A stretch of DNA of 17,510 nt from Peptococcaceae bacterium UBA3933 (GTDB lineage: Bacteria > Bacillota > Peptococcia > Peptococcales > BICA1-8): the NCBI GenBank assembly GCA_002385805.1, contig DGEF01000071.1, positions 1 through 17,510 of the forward strand, written 5' to 3'. The notes under the pieces are model-generated. The model did not search any database, was not told where the DNA came from, and saw only the letters and a program-made list of their open reading frames with translations. How positions within the stretch are numbered: the stretch's first letter is position 1; each line of letters opens with the position of its first letter. Of the stretch, positions 6,971 to 15,213 are shown in pieces. The translations under genes were made by a program, and so were the position numbers.

Positions 6971-9900
6971 AAATTTTCACTGTTCTCCCCAAACTAAACA
7001 AATACAAATACCTTTCCTTAACCGGTTGTTGCAAGATTTCCTCTACAGCTCTCGTATAAAGGTTAATTTGAACTTCATATTTTTTTACAACCTGATCTAT
7101 TTCCGTTTCCTTAACCTGATCGCTTTTATAGTCTAATAATATCCACCCGTCTTCTTCCCACCATAAACAGTCAATTACCCCCTGGAGAAAAATAGTTTCT
7201 GTAGTTCCTTCTAAATCCGGATAAATTTCAGCGGCAGGTAAACCCAAACTAAAAGGAATTTCCCTTTTAACTTTACCGGCCTTGCGCATTCTTTTACCTA
7301 AGGAACTTGTTAAAAATTGAAGGATCTGGTCTAGGTTGATTGTTTCCTTTTGTTCTGCAGTCATAATCTCCCTCTTAACCAGAGAATCCAAAAAGTCCTG
7401 TAAATATTCCTCTTGTTCGGCCAGATTTAGGTCAAGGTGCTGGAGGACTAAATGCAGGGCTGACCCTTTTTCTTGGGGAGATAATCCCTGATAGCGTTGT
7501 AAAAAAACCGGACGCTTAGTAAGTCTATATTCCGACGAGTACCCCTGTTCTTCCTCGGCTAAAGCCTGAAACTTATTTTTAATTTCAGTAACAGTAATTT
7601 TGGCACCTTTGGTTACCACATTCTGATAAGGATACCGCCAGTTTAACCTTTGGGTGATTGCCTGTTGGAGTTCAGGATTGACTTCAACCGGCTGCAGATC
7701 TTTAATTTGTTCCAGTATTTCCTGGGTTATAGACTCACGGGAATCTTTTTCTATGGATACTCCTTCCCGGTAAGTCTGGATCTGCCAACAGGATTTATCT
7801 TTAATACTTTGGGGGTCGTCTTCTTTACCAATAAGTTGCCGCAAAGGATAACTCTGCTCATGCCTGATTAAAGCCGGCCCCAACCAATCTAGGTAACACT
7901 TGGCTTGAGCCAATTCATAAGCCGGGAGAGTTTCGGAAGCTAAATCCATAACCCTATACCAATCATCTACATTTTTCTCTAAATTATTTAATGAGCCTAC
8001 CAGGATTAATTTTTCTCTGGCCCGGGTTAAAGCCACATAGAGAATTCGCATTTCTTCAGCTAATGTTTCCTGTTTAATCTTTGTTTCCAAAGCTAGCTTT
8101 GCAATGGTAGGATATTTTATCCTTTTCTCAGGATCAATAAAAACAGGACCCAATCCTAAATCTTTGTGAATTAACACATCTTTTCTGGTATCCACCATGT
8201 TAAACTGCTGACCTAAACCGGCTACAAAAACCACAGGAAATTCTAAACCTTTACTTTTGTGGATACTCATAATCCGCACTACATTTTCACTTTCACCTAA
8301 AGCCTTAGCCGGCTCTAAATCCCTATGATTTTCAGCCAGCCTTTCTATAAAACGTAAAAAAGAGTGTAATCCCCGAAAACTGGTAGCCTCATATTGGCGA
8401 GCCCTGTCATGTAAAGCACGTAAATTGGCTTGCCTCTGGTTTCCCCCGGGCATTGCCCCTACATAATCAAAATACCCGGTTTCCCGATAGAGTGTCCAAA
8501 TAAGATCGGCCAGATTTCCTTGGCGGGCCATAGTTCGCCAGTTATCCAGTTGTTCTAAGAAATATCTTAACTTTATTCCTAATTCACCTGTCTCCTGCTC
8601 TGCGGTTTTTACTAAAGCCTCATAAAAAGTAGCTTTCTCCAAATGCAAACGGATTTGGGATAATTCTTCTATGCTTAAACCAACTATCGGTGAACGTAAA
8701 ACCGAAACTAAGGGCATATCCTGCCGGGGATTATCAATAATTTGCAAAAGGGACAGCATGACCCCTACCTCGGTTGCTTTAAAGTATCCACTACCTAACT
8801 CTGCATAAACAGGTATGCCTAACCGGTGGAAATACTCCAGGTAATTTTCCGCCGTTCCCTTAGGAGAACGAAGCAAAACTACAATATCCCGGTAAGTCAA
8901 AGGCCGATAAGTATCAAGTTTAGTATCATAAACCGGATAGCCTTGGTTTATCAATTCTTTAATCCGCTGACCGATAATAAAAGCTTCTCTCTCCGAAGGT
9001 GAGTTATTTTCCACCAACTCCGATTCAAGCTTTTTTTCCAATAAATGAACTTCTATACAATTATCTATCGTTACCTGTTGATCATAGGCAGGGTAATTTG
9101 CCCCATAAATCAAAGCAGCCTTTTCATCATAAGACAGTTCCCCTACTTCCGGAGTCATAATCTGACGGAAAAGATAGTTTATCCCATCAACTATTTCCTG
9201 GCGACAGCGAAAATTTTTAGCTAAATCTATCCGCCTGTTTAAACTTGTTTCAGCGGGACTAAAAGATTGATATTTTTCCAAAAACAATTCCGGTTTAGCC
9301 AGGCGAAAACGATAAATACTCTGTTTAATATCGCCTACCATAAACAGGCTGTGTTCCGGTGTTACCAGTTTTAAAATTGTTTCTTGTACATCATTAATAT
9401 CCTGGTACTCATCCACTAAAACTTGAACATATTTTTCTCTGATTTTTTTACCTATATTTTCATCCTCAAGAACTGCTAAACAATAATGTTCCAAATCATT
9501 AAAATCTACTAAATTTCTTTTAGCTTTGGCTTCACGGTAAGCTTTGGAAAAATCTTTTACCAGTTGCACTAACATTTGTAAATAAGGTTGTAATAATTCT
9601 AAGTCGGCCATTAATTCTTGAGGAGTTCGGGAAAAGTGTTTTTCCTGAATTTCATTTAACTTTGTCTTAACCCTATCTCTAATCTTTTTAACTTGCTCTT
9701 GAATTTCAGGATCTACTCCATCCTTTTTCTTAATGGAAGGTAACCTGGCAAAAGACACCTGAGAAAAAGAATCATAAAGTCTTTCCCAAGAAATTTTTCC
9801 GGCCGCTATTAAATCGTCCAGAAGTGCCAGTTCCTCCTGTAAGGTATCTAAATATAATAAAGGCCCCCCCGGACTTTGGGCTAAAGCACAAGCCTGAACT

Positions 9901-10571
9901 AATAATGACCGAAGAGCGGACAGTTCCAGTCTTATATCTTTTAAAATTTCTTTGAACCAGTCAGTGGTAGTAAAATTATTTTCTGCTTCCTTTAACCATT
10001 TTTCCGGATAGGGATTACTTTGCGAAAACTCATAAAGATTGAGAATCAATTCTTTAATATTGGAATCATCCTTTGCACCACCATAGGCATCCATTAACTT
10101 GATAAAGAAATCATTTTCTTCCGACTGGGCATAGTATTTTTCCATGACTTCTTCTAAAACATCAAAACGGAGCAACTCACCCTCTGTTTCATCAATAATA
10201 CGAAAATTAGGATCAATCCCCAGAAAATAAAAATTTTCTCTTACTATTTCCAGGCAAAAAGAATGCAAAGTCATTATGGAAGCCTTATTTAAGAGGGTAT
10301 TCTGCCTGTACAAATGACGGGAAAGGGGTTTTTCTTTTAATGCCTTGTTAATGGCTATACCCACCCTTTCCTTCATTTCAGCAGCCGCCGCATTAGTAAA
10401 AGTAACAACTAAAAGCTTATCCACATCAACGGGATTGTTCTCATCACTGATAAGTCTAATAATCCGTTCCACCAGTACGGCAGTTTTCCCTGAACCGGCT
10501 GCTGCAGCCACTAAAAGGTTACAGCCTCTGGCTTTTATAGCTTCCTCCTGTTCCGTTGTCCACTCAGGCAT
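6969..10571 (-). CDS. addA: ATP-dependent helicase/nuclease subunit A
   Basis: AddA is the UvrD/RecB-type 3'-5' helicase with a C-terminal RecB-family nuclease. With AddB it processes double-strand breaks into 3' tails for RecA. The 1200-residue protein shows Walker A AAAGSGKT at 23-30, Walker B VDEYQD around D387-E388, helicase motif TRAR at 849-852 and the nuclease motif LLDYKSDQ with D1147 and K1149. I chose ATG at 10571 (MPEWTTEQ) because AGAGGTGA lies 6 nt upstream and it fits the family's usual N-terminus, about 20 residues before Walker A. The frame stays open to 10652, but that extension has no ribosome site and runs through repeat sequence. The TAG stop abuts the composite repeat. 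The gene is second in the addB-addA-sbcD-sbcC operon. Confidence 0.96.
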   Translation of the reverse strand: MPEWTTEQEEAIKARGCNLLVAAAAGSGKTAVLVERIIRLISDENNPVDVDKLLVVTFTNAAAAEMKERVGIAINKALKEKPLSRHLYRQNTLLNKASIMTLHSFCLEIVRENFYFLGIDPNFRIIDETEGELLRFDVLEEVMEKYYAQSEENDFFIKLMDAYGGAKDDSNIKELILNLYEFSQSNPYPEKWLKEAENNFTTTDWFKEILKDIRLELSALRSLLVQACALAQSPGGPLLYLDTLQEELALLDDLIAAGKISWERLYDSFSQVSFARLPSIKKKDGVDPEIQEQVKKIRDRVKTKLNEIQEKHFSRTPQELMADLELLQPYLQMLVQLVKDFSKAYREAKAKRNLVDFNDLEHYCLAVLEDENIGKKIREKYVQVLVDEYQDINDVQETILKLVTPEHSLFMVGDIKQSIYRFRLAKPELFLEKYQSFSPAETSLNRRIDLAKNFRCRQEIVDGINYLFRQIMTPEVGELSYDEKAALIYGANYPAYDQQVTIDNCIEVHLLEKKLESELVENNSPSEREAFIIGQRIKELINQGYPVYDTKLDTYRPLTYRDIVVLLRSPKGTAENYLEYFHRLGIPVYAELGSGYFKATEVGVMLSLLQIIDNPRQDMPLVSVLRSPIVGLSIEELSQIRLHLEKATFYEALVKTAEQETGELGIKLRYFLEQLDNWRTMARQGNLADLIWTLYRETGYFDYVGAMPGGNQRQANLRALHDRARQYEATSFRGLHSFLRFIERLAENHRDLEPAKALGESENVVRIMSIHKSKGLEFPVVFVAGLGQQFNMVDTRKDVLIHKDLGLGPVFIDPEKRIKYPTIAKLALETKIKQETLAEEMRILYVALTRAREKLILVGSLNNLEKNVDDWYRVMDLASETLPAYELAQAKCYLDWLGPALIRHEQSYPLRQLIGKEDDPQSIKDKSCWQIQTYREGVSIEKDSRESITQEILEQIKDLQPVEVNPELQQAITQRLNWRYPYQNVVTKGAKITVTEIKNKFQALAEEEQGYSSEYRLTKRPVFLQRYQGLSPQEKGSALHLVLQHLDLNLAEQEEYLQDFLDSLVKREIMTAEQKETINLDQILQFLTSSLGKRMRKAGKVKREIPFSLGLPAAEIYPDLEGTTETIFLQGVIDCLWWEEDGWILLDYKSDQVKETEIDQVVKKYEVQINLYTRAVEEILQQPVKERYLYLFSLGRTVKI

Positions 10572-10684
10572 ATAAATCACCTCTTGAGATAGCTTTTGGG
10601 GGGCAGATATTGGCTTTTGGTCAGACCTATTAAACATTTCTTTTATAAACATTTAAATTCTGACCAAAAATGATGTCCCGAAAG
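10572..10684. repeat. Inverted repeat-derived spacer between addB and addA
   Basis: TTTTGGTCAGA (10615-10625) and TCTGACCAAAA (10659-10669) are perfect 11-bp inverted arms around 33 AT-rich bases. The left arm and its flank, read on the minus strand (GACCAAAAGCCAATATCTG), resemble the + strand sequence at 2043-2057. The right flank GATGTCCCGAAAGTCAG resembles the CCC-unit repeats. No T-run follows a compact hairpin, so I do not call it a terminator. Confidence 0.65.
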
Positions 10685-13600
10685 TCAGTTCTGACTCGAA
10701 ATCTTACCCCAAAGATTTAAATTTTCCCAGATTTCTTCTTCATCTATTATCTTTAATACCCGGTAACTATTCCCTTCTACTTGGGGGTCAAATTGACACA
10801 CCACCTGAAAAGAGCAGTGCTCACAAGCCTTAAAATTCTCTAACTGATAGGGAGCAATGGCTGCTTCCCCGGCTAGGATTTTTTCCCCACAATCTTTTAT
10901 TAGAAAACGTACATGCCGACGGATGGTATCCATTTGGTCTTTTGTTACAACTTGAGACTTTTTCTGGAATAATTCCAGGGGATTAGAGTCCGGCGTCACC
11001 TCTTTACCTTCTTTTAGCAGTTGGCTGCCTTCTTTTTTTAAACCTACCGGAATTATCGGGGACCATTTTTCTTGTGTTTCCCCATCCATCAATTGAAATA
11101 CATTTAAATCAGCCAAAACTAAACCCTGCATTTTCAGATCCTTTAATATTTCCAACTCTATTTTTTCTTGGTTCAGAGGACCTCCGCTGCTCACCAAGGG
11201 ATCCCGCAGATAAAAATACAATACACCTGCAGGTAAAACCTCACCTGAACCAATTAGCTCTTGCCCATAAGTCAATACAATGTCTAAATAAGTAATCAGC
11301 TGTAATTTAAACCCATAAAAAACTTCTAAAAGATTCAAGCCGGTACTTCCCGATTTATAATCAATGACCCTAAGAAAATATTGCTTGTCTTTTTCTGCAG
11401 CATCAATTCGATCAATACGGCCTACCAGTTCCATTTGAGTTCCGTCTTGTAAAATAAATTTCAACCCGGGTAAAGTCCCCCCGGGACCAAATAAAATTTC
11501 CAGACCTATTGGTTTAAACTTTCCACGTCTGGCGTGTTCTTTTAAAACCTTAACCCCTCTTTGTAAAGTCTTTTTAAATTTTCCGGTTAAATAACGGTAC
11601 CTGGCAGAGCTTAATAAAACCTGATTTTGTAACTGAGGGGCCACTTCTTCAACAATCGTATCGGTAATTGCTAAAATTTCCTGTTGACTTAGATTGGCCC
11701 AGTCTCTTTTTTCCTCTATTAACCTTTTTGTAAACCTTTCCATGGCCTCATGGAAAAACAGACCTAAGTCCATTTCCTGAAAGCGATAAAGTTCCCGCTC
11801 TTTAAGTTTCAGGCCATAAGCCACAAAATGAGAAAAAGGACAGGCTTGAAACTTTTCCAATCGTGATACACTGACGCGAAAAGGATTACTAAATAATTTA
11901 CGAGCCAAACTGGGGTTAAGAGGTCTCACTTGATTTTGATGGAAAAGTCCCTGGATTACCCGAACCAAATCTTTTTTCCTTTCCTCCTCTTCTAAAAACC
12001 AGCTGTATACCTCCCACCAGAGAGGAGACACCTCCAGTCCTTCCTTTGCCTGCCGAAGCTTGGCACCTAAATATGCCAATGTCCTACGGGGATGACTGAT
12101 AAACTCCCAATCTTCTTCCGGCCCACGTGGTTCAATACCTATATGTTCTTCCTGAATTTTAGGGAACAATTCTTTTATCCTGGTAATAACTAAAGAGGGC
12201 CGTAGAGCTTTACCTTCCAAATCCGCTAAAGGGTAACTTAATACTAAATAAGCATTGGCCCGTGTTAAAGAAGTGTATACTAAAAATTCTTCCCGCAACA
12301 ATTTTTCCCGACTACCCGGGGAAAGGACTAAACCCATATTTTTAAGAAGTTCCCGCTCCGTATCATTAAATATTCCTTCCTCATGAGGCCGTGCCGGTAA
12401 AATCCCGTCACTTACTCCTAAAACAAAAGCAGCACGTAAATTAGGGTTCCGGGACCTGTCCAATGAACCTACTACCACCTGATCTAATCCCGGAGGAATC
12501 AGACCTAAACGAATATTTTCTAAACCAGAATCCAGAATTTTACTAAAAGAATCTATTAGAAAATTCTCTTCGCCCATAGTTTCCACTAATTGATCCAGTA
12601 ATTCTACAATCCCATTCCAGATCTGACTGTGCTCCCGGGAGACTTCCAACCTTCCTGAACTTTCCGCAATTTGAGCCCAAGTTTCTAATTTTTGAGGTAC
12701 TCTTAAATCCAATAAAAGTTCATATAAAGCCTGGGTAACTTCCACCACATTTTTAGCCTGATTTATTTTATCTTGAAAAATCTTCAACTCTCGAATAGCC
12801 TGCCAACGAATCTCATTAATATCTTCTATATCACAATTTGTAAAATTCCAGCTATCTTCTTTATACCAAATACTGCCTTTAATACCTCTGGCTAAACAAA
12901 AGTTTTCTAAAATATCTACTTTATCCCGGGAAATATTGGCTAAATCAGTTTTTAGATAACGAAATACCGACTGGTAAGTCCAACCTTCCCTGACTACTTC
13001 CAAAGCAGAGCGAATTAATTCTACCAGGGGGTGATGTAATACAGTCCTTTTACGGTCAAGGAAAAAGGGTATTTCGTAATCAGCAAAAATTGTTTCTATT
13101 AACAGGTCGTAATTATTAAAATCCCTTAATAGTACACCAATGTCTCTATACCTAAAACCCTTATCCCGGCATAAATAACGAATCTCCCGGGCAACTGCCT
13201 CCACTTCTGCCCGGTGATTTTGGGCACTGATTATTTTTATATCTTCTATCTCCCCTGAATAACTTTCCGCACTTAGATCAAAAAAGGATTTTTCTAGATA
13301 AGCTAAAGAAGAAGAACCTTGAAAACGATAAGGTATAGACCGGTCTAAAAAATATGGTTCTTCTTCTAAAACACCGTTTTTTAAAGCCAGTTCTTTAATT
13401 TTTTGGTAAGTATTATAGGTTTCTGTAAAAGGTGATAAAGTTATTGGGGAAAAATCCGGCTTGTCCAAGGTAATCGTAACATTAACCCGCTTCGCATGTT
13501 TTAACAGTGTGGCAATAACATTTAATTCCTGGGGAGTAAAACCGGTAAAACCGTCAATCCAAATTTCCGCACCTGAAATAATAGTTGAGTAGGGAATTTT

Positions 13601-14164
13601 TTCTGCCAGAATATTTAAGTAATCATCAGGGTCCAGATAGGTATCCTGTAAATATTCCTGCAGGTTTTCATAAATGATAACTAAATCCTCTATTTTAGCA
13701 AGCAATAGAGAAGTATCAGTAGCCTTTTCCTCCAGAACCCTTTTTAAATCATTGACTCCCACCCGGTATAATTTCATTTCGGAAATTGCCTCAGCCAGAC
13801 TATCCACAAACCCGGGCAAATCAGCCGCACCTTGAAAAACCTGAAGTTGGGACTTGTTTTCCTCTAAAAATTTACGAATAACCATTCTTTTACCTAAATC
13901 ACCCAGGTGAACTTTGGCCCCACCTCCTGCTTCTTGGAGTACCTGCCAGGCCAAACGACGAAAACTTAACACCTGAGCCCGCATCATGCCTTTTATATTA
14001 GGAGTGTTAATTAACTCCATTTCATTCTGAAAAGTAGCCTGCTCCGGAACCAGTAAAATTAAATTGTTTCCTTCCGGGGACTCAGCAAGTTTTTCTCTGA
14101 TTTTATTTAAACAATAGGTGGTTTTACCACTGCCTGCCCGACCGATAATAAACTTTAGGGACAT
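10685..14164 (-). CDS. addB: ATP-dependent helicase/nuclease subunit B with Fe-S nuclease
   Basis: AddB is the second helicase-like nuclease subunit of AddAB and is the Chi-recognising partner in characterised homologues. The 1159-residue protein begins MSLKFIIGRAGSGKT with Walker A at 8-15. Its nuclease motif VIDYKSGS has D935 and K937. The four cysteines expected for the family's 4Fe-4S cluster are present: C775 in ACPFSHF, and C1114, C1117 and C1123 in CEHCSFQVVC. I chose ATG at 14164, with GGGGTG 6 nt upstream; a GTG at 14173 overlaps that site. The last codons (KISSQN) and the TGA at 10685-10687 lie in repeat-like sequence, so the repeat may have replaced the native 3' end. The gene heads the repair operon and follows a roughly 215-260 nt repeat-rich leader with a LexA-type box. 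Confidence 0.95.
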   Translation of the reverse strand: MSLKFIIGRAGSGKTTYCLNKIREKLAESPEGNNLILLVPEQATFQNEMELINTPNIKGMMRAQVLSFRRLAWQVLQEAGGGAKVHLGDLGKRMVIRKFLEENKSQLQVFQGAADLPGFVDSLAEAISEMKLYRVGVNDLKRVLEEKATDTSLLLAKIEDLVIIYENLQEYLQDTYLDPDDYLNILAEKIPYSTIISGAEIWIDGFTGFTPQELNVIATLLKHAKRVNVTITLDKPDFSPITLSPFTETYNTYQKIKELALKNGVLEEEPYFLDRSIPYRFQGSSSLAYLEKSFFDLSAESYSGEIEDIKIISAQNHRAEVEAVAREIRYLCRDKGFRYRDIGVLLRDFNNYDLLIETIFADYEIPFFLDRKRTVLHHPLVELIRSALEVVREGWTYQSVFRYLKTDLANISRDKVDILENFCLARGIKGSIWYKEDSWNFTNCDIEDINEIRWQAIRELKIFQDKINQAKNVVEVTQALYELLLDLRVPQKLETWAQIAESSGRLEVSREHSQIWNGIVELLDQLVETMGEENFLIDSFSKILDSGLENIRLGLIPPGLDQVVVGSLDRSRNPNLRAAFVLGVSDGILPARPHEEGIFNDTERELLKNMGLVLSPGSREKLLREEFLVYTSLTRANAYLVLSYPLADLEGKALRPSLVITRIKELFPKIQEEHIGIEPRGPEEDWEFISHPRRTLAYLGAKLRQAKEGLEVSPLWWEVYSWFLEEEERKKDLVRVIQGLFHQNQVRPLNPSLARKLFSNPFRVSVSRLEKFQACPFSHFVAYGLKLKERELYRFQEMDLGLFFHEAMERFTKRLIEEKRDWANLSQQEILAITDTIVEEVAPQLQNQVLLSSARYRYLTGKFKKTLQRGVKVLKEHARRGKFKPIGLEILFGPGGTLPGLKFILQDGTQMELVGRIDRIDAAEKDKQYFLRVIDYKSGSTGLNLLEVFYGFKLQLITYLDIVLTYGQELIGSGEVLPAGVLYFYLRDPLVSSGGPLNQEKIELEILKDLKMQGLVLADLNVFQLMDGETQEKWSPIIPVGLKKEGSQLLKEGKEVTPDSNPLELFQKKSQVVTKDQMDTIRRHVRFLIKDCGEKILAGEAAIAPYQLENFKACEHCSFQVVCQFDPQVEGNSYRVLKIIDEEEIWENLNLWGKISSQN

Positions 14165-14208
14165 CCAAAACACCCCGCTATTATTTAATGATTAGTGACT
14201 AGTATTAT

Positions 14209-14340
14209 AGTGGCTAGTTTTTAGTGGCTGGTATTACGACCTTGGGTCGTATGATTAAGGTTAAGGTTAAGTCGGATGGATCTTGAAGAATATCCCAAAA
14301 TTAGATGCTAACCCATAAGCTAGACCCGTAAGACGTAATA
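14209..14340 (+). repeat. Composite repeat upstream of addB, including 69-bp element copy 2
   Basis: In + order it contains AGTGGCTAGTTTTTAGTGGC (14209-14228), the hairpin TACGACC-TTG-GGTCGTA (14235-14251), TTAAGG units (about 14256-14271), and the 69-bp element (14272-14340). The order and orientation match the copies at 6892-6970 and 1691-2056. Confidence 0.8.
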
Positions 14341-14350
14341 TTTTAGTATT

Positions 14351-14358
14351 CTCCTTTT
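14351..14358 (-). promoter_or_regulatory. Orphan Shine-Dalgarno sequence
   Basis: On the minus strand AAAAGGAG directly follows the LexA-type box. A start codon would be expected near 14341-14345, but there is none. The 69-bp element begins at 14340 instead. This could be a displaced original addB ribosome site. Confidence 0.4.
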
Positions 14359-14372
14359 AGAACACTTGTTCC
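14359..14372 (-). promoter_or_regulatory. LexA (DinR-type SOS) box candidate
   Basis: The minus-strand sequence GGAACAAGTGTTCT contains GAAC-N4-GTTC, the invariant core of the Bacillus-type SOS box (CGAACRNRYGTTYC); 12 of 14 positions fit. It lies just downstream of AT-rich -10 candidates and ahead of addB, where a repressor would block transcription. Its placement and core support a real operator; regulation itself is inferred. Confidence 0.6.
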
Positions 14373-14386
14373 TGCAAAATATAGTG

Positions 14387-14417
14387 TTTATATTTGCTAG
14401 AATTTCTTTTATTTCAA
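14387..14417 (-). promoter_or_regulatory. Promoter candidate for addB operon (adjacent to SOS box)
   Basis: TTGAAA (14417-14412) and TATAAA (14392-14387) are separated by 19 bp, which is longer than ideal. The inferred start near 14380 would place the LexA-type box at about +8 to +21 and the orphan ribosome site just after it. Confidence 0.35.
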
Positions 14418-14429
14418 CAAGTTTTTTCG

Positions 14430-14458
14430 TTTGTAATAGTAAGGGTTTGCTATGTCAA
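14430..14458 (-). promoter_or_regulatory. Alternative addB promoter candidate
   Basis: TTGACA (14458-14453) and TACAAA (14435-14430) are spaced 17 bp apart. The -35 is perfect and the -10 is weak (4 of 6). It starts right after the U-tract of the rnhA terminator. Confidence 0.4.
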
Positions 14459-14492
14459 GGAAAGAAAAACCTGTCTTTAGCCTAAGACAGGT
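14459..14492 (-). terminator. Rho-independent terminator of rnhA
   Basis: Read on the minus strand, ACCTGTCTT (14492-14484) pairs with AAGACAGGT (14477-14469) around a 6-nt loop. It is followed by TTTTTCTTTCC. This separates rnhA from the addB operon. Confidence 0.88.
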
Positions 14493-14527
14493 CCTTTTGT
14501 GTGAGATGTTATTTATGCAATCATTAA

Positions 14528-15019
14528 TTAAACGCCTTTCTCGTAAATATCTTCAGGCAAATCCGGTCTCATAGCCGCTTCCGTGGCTAATTTATCACAT
14601 CTTTCATTTTCCGCCAAACCATCATGACCCCGGACCCATTTAAATGTGACTTGATGGTTTTCCATAGCTTTTAAAAGCCTTTGCCATAAATCAACGTTTT
14701 TTGCCTTTATACCTTTTTTAGGATCCCTTAACCAACCATTTTTTTGCCAGCGTTCCACCCATTTTTGTTCAATGGCGTTAACCAAATACTGAGAATCTGA
14801 ATAAAGTGTTACTTGACAGGGTCTTTTTAAAGCTTCTAGACCTACAATGGCAGCCATTATCTCCATACGGTTATTCGTAGTATTTTTAAACCCACCTGCT
14901 ATTTCTTTACGGTGGACTTGATTGTTTTTATCGGTATATAAAAGCACAACACCATAACCTCCGGGGCCGTCAGGATTACCTTTACAGGCACCGTCAGTAT
15001 AAATGGTCACTTTCTCCAT
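14528..15019 (-). CDS. rnhA: Ribonuclease HI
   Basis: RNase HI cleaves the RNA strand of RNA:DNA hybrids in the cytoplasm, acting on R-loops, primers and embedded ribonucleotides. The 163-residue protein has the complete active site: D9 (YTDGAC), E53 (NRMEIMAA), D75 (YSDSQY) and D142 (ERCDKLA), with the conserved H132 in the GHDG loop. The region between about 80 and 108, basic and Trp-rich (WVERWQKNGW), corresponds to the handle typical of E. coli-type enzymes. I prefer ATG at 15019 (MEKVTIYTDG) because GGAAGG lies 9 nt upstream and this matches the usual family N-terminus; ATG at 15028 sits directly against that ribosome site. The gene has its own promoter candidate and terminator, so it appears monocistronic. 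Confidence 0.96.
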   Translation of the reverse strand: MEKVTIYTDGACKGNPDGPGGYGVVLLYTDKNNQVHRKEIAGGFKNTTNNRMEIMAAIVGLEALKRPCQVTLYSDSQYLVNAIEQKWVERWQKNGWLRDPKKGIKAKNVDLWQRLLKAMENHQVTFKWVRGHDGLAENERCDKLATEAAMRPDLPEDIYEKGV

Positions 15020-15058
15020 AATTACCATCCTTCCTTCACAAAAGCTACAATTAAAACG

Positions 15059-15087
15059 AAATTAACCTTATTTTTTTAAGAAATCAA
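15059..15087 (-). promoter_or_regulatory. Promoter candidate for rnhA
   Basis: TTGATT (15087-15082), a 17-bp spacer and TAATTT (15064-15059) would give a leader of about 33 nt. A second candidate, TTGTAA-17-TAAAGT, lies further upstream near 15110-15140. Confidence 0.45.
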
Positions 15088-15168
15088 ACACGAATTTAAA
15101 CTTAATGTAACTTTACACGAAACTACTCTTTATTACAAGTTTTAAATAATTACTCATTTTAAGGAATA

Positions 15169-15177
15169 TGTTAAAAT
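15169..15177 (+). promoter_or_regulatory. Extended -10 promoter candidate for comB
   Basis: TGTTAAAAT is TGn plus TAAAAT. No strong -35 is seen. The inferred start near 15184 gives a leader of about 30 nt containing the AAAGGA ribosome site (15199-15204). Confidence 0.4.
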
Positions 15178-15213
15178 TAAGGAAAGGATTTTACCGGGAA
15201 AGGACTGATTGAA

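Larger units (their letters stand above)
14165..14463. other. Long repeat-rich addB leader and promoter region
   Basis: No gene is seen in this stretch, which continues as the rnhA terminator up to 14527. In the direction of addB transcription it holds a TTGACA promoter candidate, a second AT-rich promoter candidate, a LexA-type palindrome, an orphan AAAAGGAG site, the 69-bp element, a (TTAACC)n array, a 7-bp hairpin, CTAGYCACT units and the addB ribosome site. A 24-codon frame after the orphan AAAAGGAG begins only with ATA and is not called. Confidence 0.75.

Noticed and set aside
10572..10652. 27-residue N-terminal extension of AddA
   Set aside because: No ribosome site precedes it, it runs through repeat sequence, and ATG 10571 has a well-placed AGAGGTGA.
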